A DNA stretch of 64,000 nt. It comes from Chamaesiphon sp. 336R_metabinner_41. Lineage in GTDB: Bacteria; Cyanobacteriota; Cyanobacteriia; Cyanobacteriales; Chamaesiphonaceae. Made by a program: the position numbers and the translations under genes. Positions 18,298 through 26,258 of the stretch are shown piece by piece; the stretch's first letter is position 1; the number at the start of each line of letters is the position of its first letter. Below the pieces are notes generated by a model that made no database searches, had not been told where the DNA came from, and was given only the letters and a program-made list of their open reading frames with translations. The stretch spans positions 1 to 64,000 of the forward strand of contig JANYDE010000103.1 of NCBI GenBank assembly GCA_025359915.1, written 5' to 3'.

Positions 18298-18584
18298 TAT
18301 AAATCCACCTTTGTCAAAGTACCACCAACTGCATAAACAGCACTAAATCCAATTCGTTCCGCCCAAATAACTGCATCAGGAAATTCACGTTGGAGTCGAT
18401 CGCTAGATTCTAGCAAATTATCGTCGATTTCATAATTACCTGTATTGATATCGATCGAGATGATCTTACCCATATTTTCGCGGTTTTCGACTTTTTCGCG
18501 GATCGATCGATAAAAAGCCTGTCCGCGTCTGGCAATTTTAAGATGGTTGATTGCAGCGGCTGGGATGCTGTTTGGCTGAGTCAT
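18297..18584 (-). CDS. Hypothetical protein paired with the protease-like gene
   Basis: 95 residues, predicted mixed helix and strand: AARGQAFYRSIREKV-like helix, then MGKIISIDINTGNYEIDDNL and FPDAVIWAERIGFSAVYAVGG. I recall such short proteins next to retropepsin-like ORFs in cyanobacteria, where the pair is sometimes suspected to be a toxin-antitoxin module. Nothing in the sequence proves this. It overlaps the downstream gene by a base. Confidence 0.6.
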   Translation of the reverse strand: MTQPNSIPAAAINHLKIARRGQAFYRSIREKVENRENMGKIISIDINTGNYEIDDNLLESSDRLQREFPDAVIWAERIGFSAVYAVGGTLTKVDL

Positions 18585-18641
18585 TACATTATCAATTGAG
18601 CTAATTTTTACTCGTCTATAGATGATTATAGCAAATAGACT

Positions 18642-19784
18642 CTAGATAAAATTCATACTAACAAACAAAATGAGGTTTGATATTGCAAATCCGATCGGAA
18701 CGATCGATCGGGCTAGATTTTGAACTTTATGTGCTCGGTGCCGATTTTCTTTGGTTGTCGATCGATGAGCAATAATTAATACCAAAATTGCCACTAAAAT
18801 TGTCATAAAACAAATCATCGTGAATCCATCCATTAGGGTTAAATAGCCGACATGTGGTAACGTATCGTTGATGACCAATAGTAGAGCAACCACCGTTAAC
18901 AGATTCGTAAAAGCAATCCCGATTTGGGTAGAAAACTCCTGTGGATCGATCCAAAATACCGACCAAGAGGCAATTGTAATCAGGAGCAAAGGCATCATTA
19001 CCTTGAGCACATAGAAACCATAATTGCGCGTCACATGGACTTGAATTGTTACGCGTGAATAATACTGATTTTCTGGTGGAAAGAACGATTTGCTATTGCT
19101 GCCCGTCGTAGTACCAAGCTGCCATTCTGACAAAGAAACAAAACTATCTGTACCAATCCCAATCTTGGGAGAATCGGCAATCAATGCTACGGATCGATCG
19201 TCATATCTCAATGATTCAATTACAACTTGCAGCGACTGTCGATCGAATGGAAACTTTTGCAATGATAGCCCCGATGAAAGCGTCTTGGCAAATCGCTCTT
19301 GCGCCTGAACTGTTCCATCGGGAGCAATATCCACAAAAGTATCAGAATTGGTTGAGGATTTGAAATTGACCATTTCCATTGCTGGATGCCAAATCTTGTC
19401 CAAACTAGAGGTTCTACTGGTTTCATTGGGCTGCGGTTTATAAGCCAGTCGCGGATCGCGCCAGCTATACATTAGGTACCCAGCGGCATCAAAGGTTTCC
19501 GAGACTTGATTGATATCGGCAAGATTGCTCAGATATAGCCCGACAGATACTTTAATCGGTTCTTTGCTAACCTTGATCGATTTTAAGCTATCGGCTTCAC
19601 TCAATGTCGAGTTTGCGGCATTGGCTGGTGGCTCAGGCTCGGATTTCAGCGCGACAATAGACTCTACCGAGGGTTGTTGCGCGACGAGATAGCTTCCATT
19701 CAGGACAATCCAGCAGGCTAATCCCGCTGAAATGAAGATACTGAACCAACGCAATTGTCTTTGACGCAACTGAATATTTTGCAT
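18642..19784 (-). CDS. Pentameric ligand-gated ion channel (prokaryotic Cys-loop receptor relative)
   Basis: 380 residues. After a signal/leader segment (about 12-36) an extracellular beta domain spans 75-250, with IKVSVGLYLSNLADINQVSE, DAAGYLMYSWRDPRLAY, IWHPAMEMVN and KFPFDRQSL, which matches the loop that is Cys-bounded in animals but lacks cysteines here. Four membrane helices follow: M1 about 255-277 (starting RNYGFYVLKVMMPLLL), M2 285-305 (pore), M3 313-338 and M4 359-379. This is the architecture of GLIC and ELIC. Ligand and ion selectivity cannot be read. It stands alone on its strand. Confidence 0.9.
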   Translation of the reverse strand: MQNIQLRQRQLRWFSIFISAGLACWIVLNGSYLVAQQPSVESIVALKSEPEPPANAANSTLSEADSLKSIKVSKEPIKVSVGLYLSNLADINQVSETFDAAGYLMYSWRDPRLAYKPQPNETSRTSSLDKIWHPAMEMVNFKSSTNSDTFVDIAPDGTVQAQERFAKTLSSGLSLQKFPFDRQSLQVVIESLRYDDRSVALIADSPKIGIGTDSFVSLSEWQLGTTTGSNSKSFFPPENQYYSRVTIQVHVTRNYGFYVLKVMMPLLLITIASWSVFWIDPQEFSTQIGIAFTNLLTVVALLLVINDTLPHVGYLTLMDGFTMICFMTILVAILVLIIAHRSTTKENRHRAHKVQNLARSIVPIGFAISNLILFVSMNFI

Positions 19785-19867
19785 CCCTCAAACCCAATCT
19801 CCTAAATACTTTGCACCTATACTAGTGTATCTATATCTTGTCATCTATCCACTAAAAACTAAACCAC

Positions 19868-19898
19868 TCCAGATGTCTAATTTGACACTAGGAATGGA
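19868..19898 (+). repeat. 31-bp dispersed element, copy 1
   Basis: CCAGATGTCTAATTTGACAC plus the following 11 bases resembles 25429-25460 and 46128-46158. It lies 57 bases before the MalK-like gene start and is preceded by CCACT-rich sequence, as the other two copies are. Confidence 0.5.
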
Positions 19899-19954
19899 GT
19901 ATTGGCGATAGTGTGGGAAGATAAGGACTCTCGCGTAATTGACAGCAATCTACC

Positions 19955-21223
19955 GTGGCACAAGTTATTCTCGAAAATATCTATAAAAGCTATACTCCGT
20001 CAATTACTCAGACTAAAAGTAAAGCCGAAACACAGAATCTCGTTACTCCAGAAAGTGTCCTCCGCCGGATAAATTTGACTGTAAACGACGGGGAATTCAT
20101 GGTATTAGTTGGTGCCTCTGGTTGTGGTAAGAGCACCCTGCTGCGGCTAATAGCAGGCTTGGAGACACTAACTGCGGGCAATATCAGCATTGGGGAGAAA
20201 CTGGTAAACAATCTACCTCCCAAGGAACGGGATATTGCGATGGTGTTCCAAAGTTACGCGCTCTATCCACACATGCGGGTATACGACAATATTGCGTTTG
20301 GGCTAAGGCGGAGTCAATCTTTGGATACCTTAGCTCTCGCGTCCAAACCCGATGGTTTACCCCCTCAGCTAGAAAACTTTCTAGTCGAAATTAGTAGAAG
20401 ATTTCCACGCGGTTTTAGATACATTTCTCCTCGTGAAAAAATCATCGCTAAAAAAGTTTTGCAGGTAGCCGAGATGTTGCAAATTGAGGGGTTATTAAAT
20501 CGGTTTCCCAAGCAACTATCTGGAGGTCAGAAACAGCGTGTTGCCTTGGGTAGAGCCATCGCTCGTGATGCTCAGGTCTTCTTAATGGATGAACCACTAT
20601 CCAATCTCGATGCGAAATTACGAGCGGAAACTCGCACCCAAATTGTCAAGTTGCAACGTCAATTAGGTACGACGACAATCTATGTCACCCACGATCAAAC
20701 TGAAGCAATGACAATGGGAGATCGAATTGCTGTGATGAATCAGGGGCAAATTCAACAAGTTGATACCCCGCTGGCAATTTACAATCATCCAGCAAATATT
20801 TTTGTCGCGCAATTTATCGGCTCTCCACCGATGAATTTGATCCCTGTTCAAGTCAAGTTACCTTTGTCGATCGGTAATAACCAATTTCGGATTACCCTAG
20901 CAGAAGAATGGGAAGCTGTCCTGAGTGAATATTCTAATCGATCTTTAGTAATGGGGCTTCGCCCCGAACATCTGACACTAGGATTACCCGCTACCAAGAA
21001 TTTTTGCGGGATTGTCGAGACGGTAGAAGCATTAGGGAATGATACTTACGTTTCTGTCAAAATTCAGGGCTTAGAACCTCCCAACCTGATTATGCAAGTT
21101 CGAGTTGCACCAGATAAGTCGGTTAAAGTGGGTGAGGAAGTTTGGCTGTCATCTACTATTGACAAAATTCATCTATTCGATCGAGATACTGGTTTAGCAC
21201 TGAGGGTAGAGGGTAGAGGGTAG
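19955..21223 (+). CDS. MalK/UgpC-type ABC transporter ATPase with two insertions
   Basis: 422 residues. Walker A GASGCGKST (53-61), Q-loop (FQS, 98-100), signature LSGGQ (188-192), Walker B VFLMDE (208-213) and H-loop histidine (246) are intact, and the C-terminal OB-like regulatory part has MGLRPEHLTLG. This subfamily powers sugar or glycoside importers. Two inserts are unusual: about 18 residues near 18-35 and about 40 between the Q-loop region and the signature (about 121-160). Start is GTG 19955. No permease or binding protein is adjacent. The last codons are made of GTAGAGG heptamers that supply the stop. Confidence 0.88.
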   Translation: MAQVILENIYKSYTPSITQTKSKAETQNLVTPESVLRRINLTVNDGEFMVLVGASGCGKSTLLRLIAGLETLTAGNISIGEKLVNNLPPKERDIAMVFQSYALYPHMRVYDNIAFGLRRSQSLDTLALASKPDGLPPQLENFLVEISRRFPRGFRYISPREKIIAKKVLQVAEMLQIEGLLNRFPKQLSGGQKQRVALGRAIARDAQVFLMDEPLSNLDAKLRAETRTQIVKLQRQLGTTTIYVTHDQTEAMTMGDRIAVMNQGQIQQVDTPLAIYNHPANIFVAQFIGSPPMNLIPVQVKLPLSIGNNQFRITLAEEWEAVLSEYSNRSLVMGLRPEHLTLGLPATKNFCGIVETVEALGNDTYVSVKIQGLEPPNLIMQVRVAPDKSVKVGEEVWLSSTIDKIHLFDRDTGLALRVEGRG

Positions 21224-21393
21224 AGCGGAAATAGCAATTCTCAGCCCTAAGACTAAATCTCCAATCTCCTCTCTCCGCACCGATTATTAAAAAAAAGTAT
21301 CGTAATTAACCAAATCTTAACTTTTTGGTGGATAATTTTGTTATCTTCAATAGATAAGCAAAATTAATCAGTAGTATAACGGGGATCGCAGTA

Positions 21394-21675
21394 ATGGCAG
21401 ACCAAGCAATCTGGAGCGAAGCGCGAGAAATGGCAATCTATCGTCCTGGCCAAAAAGTCGAAATCAAGCATCGTCTAGGGGTCATCGATACAGTCATAGC
21501 TTACGATCCGATGATGGTGCCGCCAGTGATGCTCGCAAACGATCCCCAGGCTCGATATCCTGAAGAACTGATCTTAGTTTCTCAACCCACGATCGCCTTT
21601 GATTGGCGACATCCTTGGGCTAAAATTACTAATCATCCCCAGATTCCGACCAGCCGCCAGCTTGTAAAAGCTTAG
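21394..21675 (+). CDS. Hypothetical cyanobacterial-type protein
   Basis: 93 residues: MADQAIWSEAREMAIYRPGQ, then KVEIKHRLGVIDTVIAYDPM and PEELILVSQPTIAFDWRHPW. The RPGQKVEIKHRLGVIDTVIA part looks like a small SH3-like beta barrel. I do not recognise a named family. It precedes apcF on the same strand with about 100 bases between, so a shared transcript is possible. Confidence 0.6.
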   Translation: MADQAIWSEAREMAIYRPGQKVEIKHRLGVIDTVIAYDPMMVPPVMLANDPQARYPEELILVSQPTIAFDWRHPWAKITNHPQIPTSRQLVKA

Positions 21676-21772
21676 AATACAATTGCGAATTGTAACGCGC
21701 CTATCCCTGAGGGGGGTGCTCTTCTGCGATACTGATAAACTGATAAAAGAATTATGTTGGGAGAGCTGTCTC

Positions 21773-22282
21773 ATGCGGGATGCTGTAACAAATCTTATAA
21801 AAACTTACGATATCACGGGCCGTTATTTAGACCGGAACGCGATCGATAGCTTAAAATCTTATTTTGATACTGGTGCGGCGAGAATTGCTGCTGCGGGGGT
21901 AATTAACGCCAATGCAGCCGCGATCGTCAAGAAAACGAGTTTACAGTTATTTGACGAATTACCGGAGTTAATCCGTCCGAGTGGATATGCTTATACCACT
22001 CGGCGTTATGCTGCTTGTTTGCGGGATATGGATTATTATCTCCGGTATGCTAGCTATGCGATCGTGGCTGGAGATACAAATGTTCTAGATGAGCGGGTGC
22101 TTCAAGGCTTGCGGGAGACTTACAATTCTCTGGGTGTGCCAATTTCGCCAACAGTTCGCGGCATTCAAATCATGAAAGATTTGGTGAAAGCGCAATTAGC
22201 CGCAACTGGTGTCACTGATACTGGATGCGTTGATGCACCTTTCGATCACATGACTCGTGAAATCAGCGAGCAAGATGTTTAG
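21773..22282 (+). CDS. apcF: Phycobilisome core component ApcF (allophycocyanin beta-18 subunit)
   Basis: A 169-residue phycobiliprotein of the phycobilisome core, where beta-18 replaces a normal allophycocyanin beta subunit in the terminal-emitter trimer next to ApcE. It begins MRDAVTNLIKTYDITGRYLD, the form typical of ApcF, and has YTTRRYAACLRDMDYYLRY; the cysteine there binds phycocyanobilin. Length is exactly that of the family. GGGAGAG about eight bases before ATG 21773 fixes the start; an open frame runs further upstream to 21683 but adds non-homologous residues. A strong HIP1-containing terminator follows. Confidence 0.93.
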   Translation: MRDAVTNLIKTYDITGRYLDRNAIDSLKSYFDTGAARIAAAGVINANAAAIVKKTSLQLFDELPELIRPSGYAYTTRRYAACLRDMDYYLRYASYAIVAGDTNVLDERVLQGLRETYNSLGVPISPTVRGIQIMKDLVKAQLAATGVTDTGCVDAPFDHMTREISEQDV

Positions 22283-22312
22283 GTCGTTGATAGTTGATAG
22301 TTGACAGTTGAC
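22283..22312. repeat. GTTGATA heptamer tandem repeat
   Basis: About three and a half units of GTTGATA, one of them as GTTGACA, directly follow the apcF stop codon. The related reverse-complement unit TATCAAC/ACTATCA occurs at 16457-16525 and 46349-46383. Confidence 0.65.
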
Positions 22313-22340
22313 TTAACGATCCAATCACCTAAATTAATTC

Positions 22341-22394
22341 AAAAAGCGATCGCGACTCAATGCTAAGTTATAGCAGAGGTTGCGATCGCTTTTT
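22341..22394 (+). terminator. apcF terminator built from two HIP1 octamers
   Basis: AAAAAGCGATCGC (22341-22353) and GCGATCGCTTTTT (22382-22394) form a perfect 13-bp stem with a T-run on either strand. Each arm contains the HIP1 octamer GCGATCGC. It is placed to stop apcF and the gene on the opposite strand at 22452-22808. Confidence 0.75.
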
Positions 22395-22451
22395 GGTTAG
22401 CCTGATTTGAATCAGAAGAACGAGGTTTAGATAACCTCGTTCTATCGACAT

Positions 22452-22808
22452 CTAAGCTGCTGGTTCTGGAACTACAGCAGTCAAACTGTCAAGTGAGAGC
22501 GGAATGAAATCACATGTGCTGGTTAAACCCAATAGCATTGGCTCCTTGGCGTTGATAACTTTTCCAGTAATCCCACAACGTTCTTCGGCATTTGCAGTTG
22601 CGGTGACAGTAGCGCGGATATCTTCGGAAGTAAAACGATGACGATAATCGCCAGATTTTTGCTGTACGTATTTCCACAGTACCTCACGAATCAAGGCTTG
22701 ATAACCTTGATGTCCCGAAATCTCTTTCAGGCGTTCTTTGAGTTCGCGTTCGAGACGAATGCTAGTAACTTCCATTTCAGTGGTTGGTGTCCGTTTGAGT
22801 GTATGCAT
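22452..22808 (-). CDS. Ribbon-helix-helix (CopG-like) domain protein
   Basis: 118 residues. Residues 12-48 (MEVTSIRLERELKERLKEIS, then YQALIREVLWKYV) match a ribbon-helix-helix DNA-binding or dimerisation fold. The C-terminal half has RHRFTSEDIRATVTATANAEERC, then an acidic, hydrophobic tail (GLTSTCDFIPLSLDSLTAVVPEP) that I do not recognise. No toxin gene is adjacent, so it is more likely a stand-alone regulator than an antitoxin. Confidence 0.65.
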   Translation of the reverse strand: MHTLKRTPTTEMEVTSIRLERELKERLKEISGHQGYQALIREVLWKYVQQKSGDYRHRFTSEDIRATVTATANAEERCGITGKVINAKEPMLLGLTSTCDFIPLSLDSLTAVVPEPAA

Positions 22809-23159
22809 TTTTTAGTTGCTCCGAAAATTTGAATAGACAGGGTGGTGTATTTATTGTAGTTTTATTTGCAGTAAAAAGCAAACATTTTCTAAACCTTATT
22901 AATTATTCAGTACTTGGGCACCTTTTAACTATTTTTTCAGGAAAATAATTGCCAAATTTCCTACCTTTGCAACAAAAAGTTATTCCCAACACCTAGCCCC
23001 AACTCCTAGCTCCTAGCTCACCCCTCCTCACTCTTCACACCTCAATTCAGAAATATCTAAAATAGAACGTAGGCTTTTATCCTCACAATTTCCTCACAAT
23101 GTTGGTCTAAGCTACTCTGAGGGGCAGTCATTCCACCGTTCTTAATTTAAGGAAGAACT
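22809..23159. other. Intergenic region with short CTCCTAG repeats
   Basis: About 350 bases between divergent genes. It is AT-rich near the 22808 gene, then has a pyrimidine-rich run with CCTAGCT/CTCCTAG words (about 22991-23040). ATTTAAGGAAGAACT just before 23160 gives a GGA-type ribosome site for the next gene. No RNA gene is evident. Confidence 0.45.
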
Positions 23160-23564
23160 ATGTTGAAACTAATTTATACTGAAACAGATTTACATCTGGA
23201 ACTGTTGAATTCTGATTTAGATGATTGGGTCGAAAATAGACTCCAATTTTCGACAAGTACGGGTGAGACAATCTTCGTCAGCGCGGATAATGCTACTTTT
23301 CTCCTACCAGAGCTGATTTGTGAAACTACCGCCGTTAATTTTTACCTACATCGCCAGGGTGTAAAAACTGTGACAGTCAATCGCTGCGATTTAGATCGAG
23401 TCGAGATTGGATTGACTGGTTATTGGCTATCTAATGATTTGGATGGTGATGAAGGCATATTCGTGACACAATTACCCGATCGAGTGGAGTTATATTTGTG
23501 GCAATTATGGTGCAGTGCAAATGTCCAGCCAGCGATGAGTGATGGCGTAATCTGGCAGGGATGA
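23160..23564 (+). CDS. Conserved cyanobacterial hypothetical protein
   Basis: 134 residues, acidic, probably soluble and beta-rich: MLKLIYTETDLHLELLNSDL, DWVENRLQFSTSTGETIFVS, TAVNFYLHRQGVKTVTVNRC, DRVEIGLTGYWLSNDLDGDEG and a tryptophan-rich end. I believe homologues occur in other cyanobacteria (an alr0857-like family), from memory only. AAGGAAG upstream supports the ATG. It precedes tlyA by about 150 bases. Confidence 0.65.
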   Translation: MLKLIYTETDLHLELLNSDLDDWVENRLQFSTSTGETIFVSADNATFLLPELICETTAVNFYLHRQGVKTVTVNRCDLDRVEIGLTGYWLSNDLDGDEGIFVTQLPDRVELYLWQLWCSANVQPAMSDGVIWQG

Positions 23565-23717
23565 GGTTTTCGGCTTGAGGGAAATTCGCCGTATTCCGTG
23601 ATTCAACTCGGAAGTTCGATCGATATCTGAGGATCTGTGGATCGATCGAGTCGGAGTTGAGCGTGTTATTTTTAAGATTGAGATTTAGCAATTGTTTCTT
23701 ACCGATCTCTTTGTGAC

Positions 23718-24554
23718 TTGAAAAAACAACGTCTAGATTTACTACTAGTAGAACGCAATTTGTGTGAGTCTCGCCAATTGGCACAACGCTGGATTCAAGC
23801 GGGAGAAGTGCGGGTAAATGGCGAGGTGGTGGATAAGTGTGGCACGGGAATTCTCCTGACAGCGACAGTTGAAGTCAAAGCTAGAGCGCGATTTGTCTCC
23901 CGTGGCGGTGAAAAATTGGCGAAGGCTGTGGATGTATTTGGGATCGCGACAGTCGATCGAATCTGCCTGGATGCAGGTATTTCGACTGGTGGTTTTACGG
24001 ACTGTCTATTGCAAGCTGGCGCGAAACAAGTTTATGGTATCGATGTTGGCTACGGACAAGTAGATTGGAAAATCCGCACTGACGATCGAGTAGTTTTGCG
24101 AGAACGGACAAATATCCGGCATTTGACTCCAGCAGAACTCTATGGAGAGCCAGTTGACGGCATTTATCCAGTCACATTACCAGATTTGGCGGTAGTTGAT
24201 GTTTCCTTTATTTCGGCGATTAAAATTCTACCAGCCTTAAAACTCTTATTGGCACCCCCAAAAGAACTCATATTGCTAGTTAAACCGCAATTTGAGGTCG
24301 GTAAACAGGCGATCGGCAAGAATGGAGTCGTCAGAGATTTATCAGCCCAAGCAGGAGCAATTTCAGGGGTTTTAGCCGCAGCGCAAGGATTAGATTGGAA
24401 TTATCGTGGCTTAACATGGTCGCCACTAGTCGGTCCCGCTGGAAATATTGAGTATTTATTGTGGTTAAATACAAATGGTGATCAACTAATTCAGTCACCA
24501 GATCTAGCCGAAATTGAATTGCTGACTCGATCGGCACATCAAGCATTGTCTTGA
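23718..24554 (+). CDS. tlyA: TlyA-family rRNA (cytidine-2'-O)-methyltransferase/hemolysin-like protein
   Basis: 278 residues. An S4 RNA-binding domain occupies 1-60 (KKQRLDLLLVERNLCESRQL then AGEVRVNGEVVDK). An FtsJ/RrmJ-like methyltransferase follows with SRGGEKLAKAVD, DAGISTGGFTDCLLQAGA (the SAM site) and GIDVGYGQVDWKI. TlyA enzymes 2'-O-methylate rRNA cytidines. Start is TTG 23718, which places KKQRLDLLLV at the N-terminus as in homologues; no in-frame ATG is better placed. Confidence 0.88.
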   Translation: MKKQRLDLLLVERNLCESRQLAQRWIQAGEVRVNGEVVDKCGTGILLTATVEVKARARFVSRGGEKLAKAVDVFGIATVDRICLDAGISTGGFTDCLLQAGAKQVYGIDVGYGQVDWKIRTDDRVVLRERTNIRHLTPAELYGEPVDGIYPVTLPDLAVVDVSFISAIKILPALKLLLAPPKELILLVKPQFEVGKQAIGKNGVVRDLSAQAGAISGVLAAAQGLDWNYRGLTWSPLVGPAGNIEYLLWLNTNGDQLIQSPDLAEIELLTRSAHQALS

Positions 24555-24564
24555 GGGGATAGAG

Positions 24565-24694
24565 AATAGGGAATAGGGAATAGGGGATAGGGATAAGAGG
24601 AGCGAAAGTATTTTTCCTAAAGCCTAAAGCCTAAAGCCTATCCCCCTAAAGCCTATCTCCCTAAAGCCTATCCCCTATCCCCTATCCCCTAATC
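24565..24694. repeat. Intergenic array of AATAGGG, CCTAAAG and CCTATCC heptamers
   Basis: AATAGGG occurs three times at 24565-24585, CCTAAAG three times at 24616-24636, and then mixed CCTAAAG/CCTATCC units run to about 24694. The array fills the gap between tlyA and upp and ends just before the upp start codon at 24697. Confidence 0.8.
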
Positions 24695-24696
24695 TC

Positions 24697-25353
24697 ATGG
24701 CAATCCAACTACGTGTCTACGTCCCCCCACATCCATTAATCAAGCACTGGCTAGGGATGGCGAGAAATAAAGAGACTTCGCCGAAAATCATGCGCCAAAC
24801 ATTGGCAGAACTCGGTAAATGGTTGGCGTATGAAGCGATTAGGGAATGGCTACCGACGATCGATATTCAGATCCCGACACCGTTAGCTGAAACTACTGCG
24901 ACATTTGTCCATCCTCAGACTAAACTGGCGATCGTCCCAATTTTACGCGCGGGATTGACATTAGTCGATGGGATTCAATCAGTTTTACCGTTGGAGTCGG
25001 CAATTTATCACCTCGGATTAGTTCGGGATGAAGAGACATTACTGCCAAGTTGTTATCTCAATCGGCTACCCGATAAGTTCGATCCAGATACCAGGATTAT
25101 CATCGCCGAGCCGATGTTGGCAACTGGAGGAACGATTATGCAAGCGATGTATGAGCTAGTCCAACGCGGTATCGATCCGGCATATGTGCGGATTATCGCG
25201 ATTATTGCCGCGCCACCAGCTTTGCAAAAGTTGAGCGAGACATATCCCACTTTGAGTATTTATGCGGCAATGATTGACGAACAAGTCAATGAATCTGGTT
25301 TCATTGTCCCTGGTTTAGGTGATGTTGGCGATCGAGCCTTCGGAACGCTATAA
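24697..25353 (+). CDS. upp: Uracil phosphoribosyltransferase
   Basis: Salvages uracil to UMP with PRPP. 218 residues with LAIVPILRAGLTLVDGIQSV, the PRPP loop EPMLATGGTIMQA (about 128-140), and the uracil-binding C-terminal block GFIVPGLGDVGDRAFGTL. It is shorter at the N-terminus by nothing obvious; the ATG at 24697 is preceded only by heptamer repeats, so the ribosome site is not recognisable. Confidence 0.94.
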   Translation: MAIQLRVYVPPHPLIKHWLGMARNKETSPKIMRQTLAELGKWLAYEAIREWLPTIDIQIPTPLAETTATFVHPQTKLAIVPILRAGLTLVDGIQSVLPLESAIYHLGLVRDEETLLPSCYLNRLPDKFDPDTRIIIAEPMLATGGTIMQAMYELVQRGIDPAYVRIIAIIAAPPALQKLSETYPTLSIYAAMIDEQVNESGFIVPGLGDVGDRAFGTL

Positions 25354-25428
25354 CTATGATAGGTGGCTATGTTGGTGAATTCACCACCACCGTTACACAC
25401 TATCCACCATCCACCATCCACTCATTCT

Positions 25429-25460
25429 CTAGATATCTAAATTTCACACTGGGAAGAGAG
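25429..25460 (+). repeat. 31-bp dispersed element, copy 2, supplying a ribosome site
   Basis: CTAGATATCTAAATTTCACA and the following GGGAAGAGAG resemble 19868-19898 and 46128-46158. Here the GGGAAGAGAG end sits directly before the ATG at 25462 and appears to serve as the ribosome site. Confidence 0.5.
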
Positions 25461-25461
25461 T

Positions 25462-26193
25462 ATGAATGATACAGAGTCGATTATTATCCGATTGGAAGAT
25501 GTAAGCAAGACTTATGGCATCGAAGATACTTTAGTTAAGGCATTGGATCGGGTAAATTTGACGATCGCCGAAGGTGAGTATTGCTCGATCATGGGACCAT
25601 CTGGTTCGGGTAAATCTTCAGCGATGAATGTGATTGGTTGTCTAGACAGACCTACTACTGGACATTATTATCTCGATCGAATGGATGTGTCTACTGTCCC
25701 CGACGCTGAACTCGCCAAAATTCGCAATCGGAAGCTCGGTTTTATCTTCCAACAATTTCATCTCCTACCCCAACTGACGGCTCTCGATAATGTGATGCTG
25801 CCAATGATCTACGGCGGATTGCCTCCCAGCGAACGCAAGGAACGAGCGGTAGTGGCGTTGGAAAAAGTCGGATTGAGTAATCGGATGGCAAATCGTCCCA
25901 ATCAGCTCTCTGGGGGTCAGCAGCAGCGCGTCGCGATCGCCAGAGCAATTGTCAGCGAACCACGAGTATTGCTGGCAGATGAGCCTACAGGGGCCTTAGA
26001 TTCGCGAACGACTCAAGAGGTGATGGATATCTTCACTGAGTTAAATGAAACCGGAATCACGATCGTCATGGTGACACACGAACCCGATGTCGCCAAGCAA
26101 ACCAACCGGATTGTCTGGTTCAAAGATGGGCAAGTAGTTCACTCTCATCTTACGCCTAGTGATATCTATCGGGTAGCAATGGAGGTTGGCTAG
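25462..26193 (+). CDS. MacB/LolD/DevA-type ABC transporter ATP-binding protein
   Basis: 243 residues. Walker A GPSGSGKSS (45-53), Q-loop IFQQFH, signature LSGGQQQRVAIARAI and Walker B VLLADEPTGALDSRT are complete. The NVIGCLDRPTTGHYYLD and DEPTGALDSRTTQEVM segments place it with the MacB/LolD/DevA group, which drives export or lipoprotein and glycolipid release through FtsX-like permeases. The permease and adaptor are absent here, so this ATPase is an orphan in the window. Confidence 0.9.
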   Translation: MNDTESIIIRLEDVSKTYGIEDTLVKALDRVNLTIAEGEYCSIMGPSGSGKSSAMNVIGCLDRPTTGHYYLDRMDVSTVPDAELAKIRNRKLGFIFQQFHLLPQLTALDNVMLPMIYGGLPPSERKERAVVALEKVGLSNRMANRPNQLSGGQQQRVAIARAIVSEPRVLLADEPTGALDSRTTQEVMDIFTELNETGITIVMVTHEPDVAKQTNRIVWFKDGQVVHSHLTPSDIYRVAMEVG

Positions 26194-26258
26194 GAGATGG
26201 GAGATGGGAGATGGGAGAGAATGAATCGTCCTAACATCTAACATCTAACATCTAACAT
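26194..26258. repeat. Gap made of GAGATGG and AACATCT heptamers
   Basis: Three or four GAGATGG units (about 26194-26217) are followed by four AACATCT units (about 26232-26259). They fill the space between two convergent genes. Confidence 0.75.

Noticed and set aside
22341-22394. HIP1-containing hairpin considered as a regulator site
   Set aside because: A perfect stem with T-run beyond the apcF stop is better explained as a terminator.
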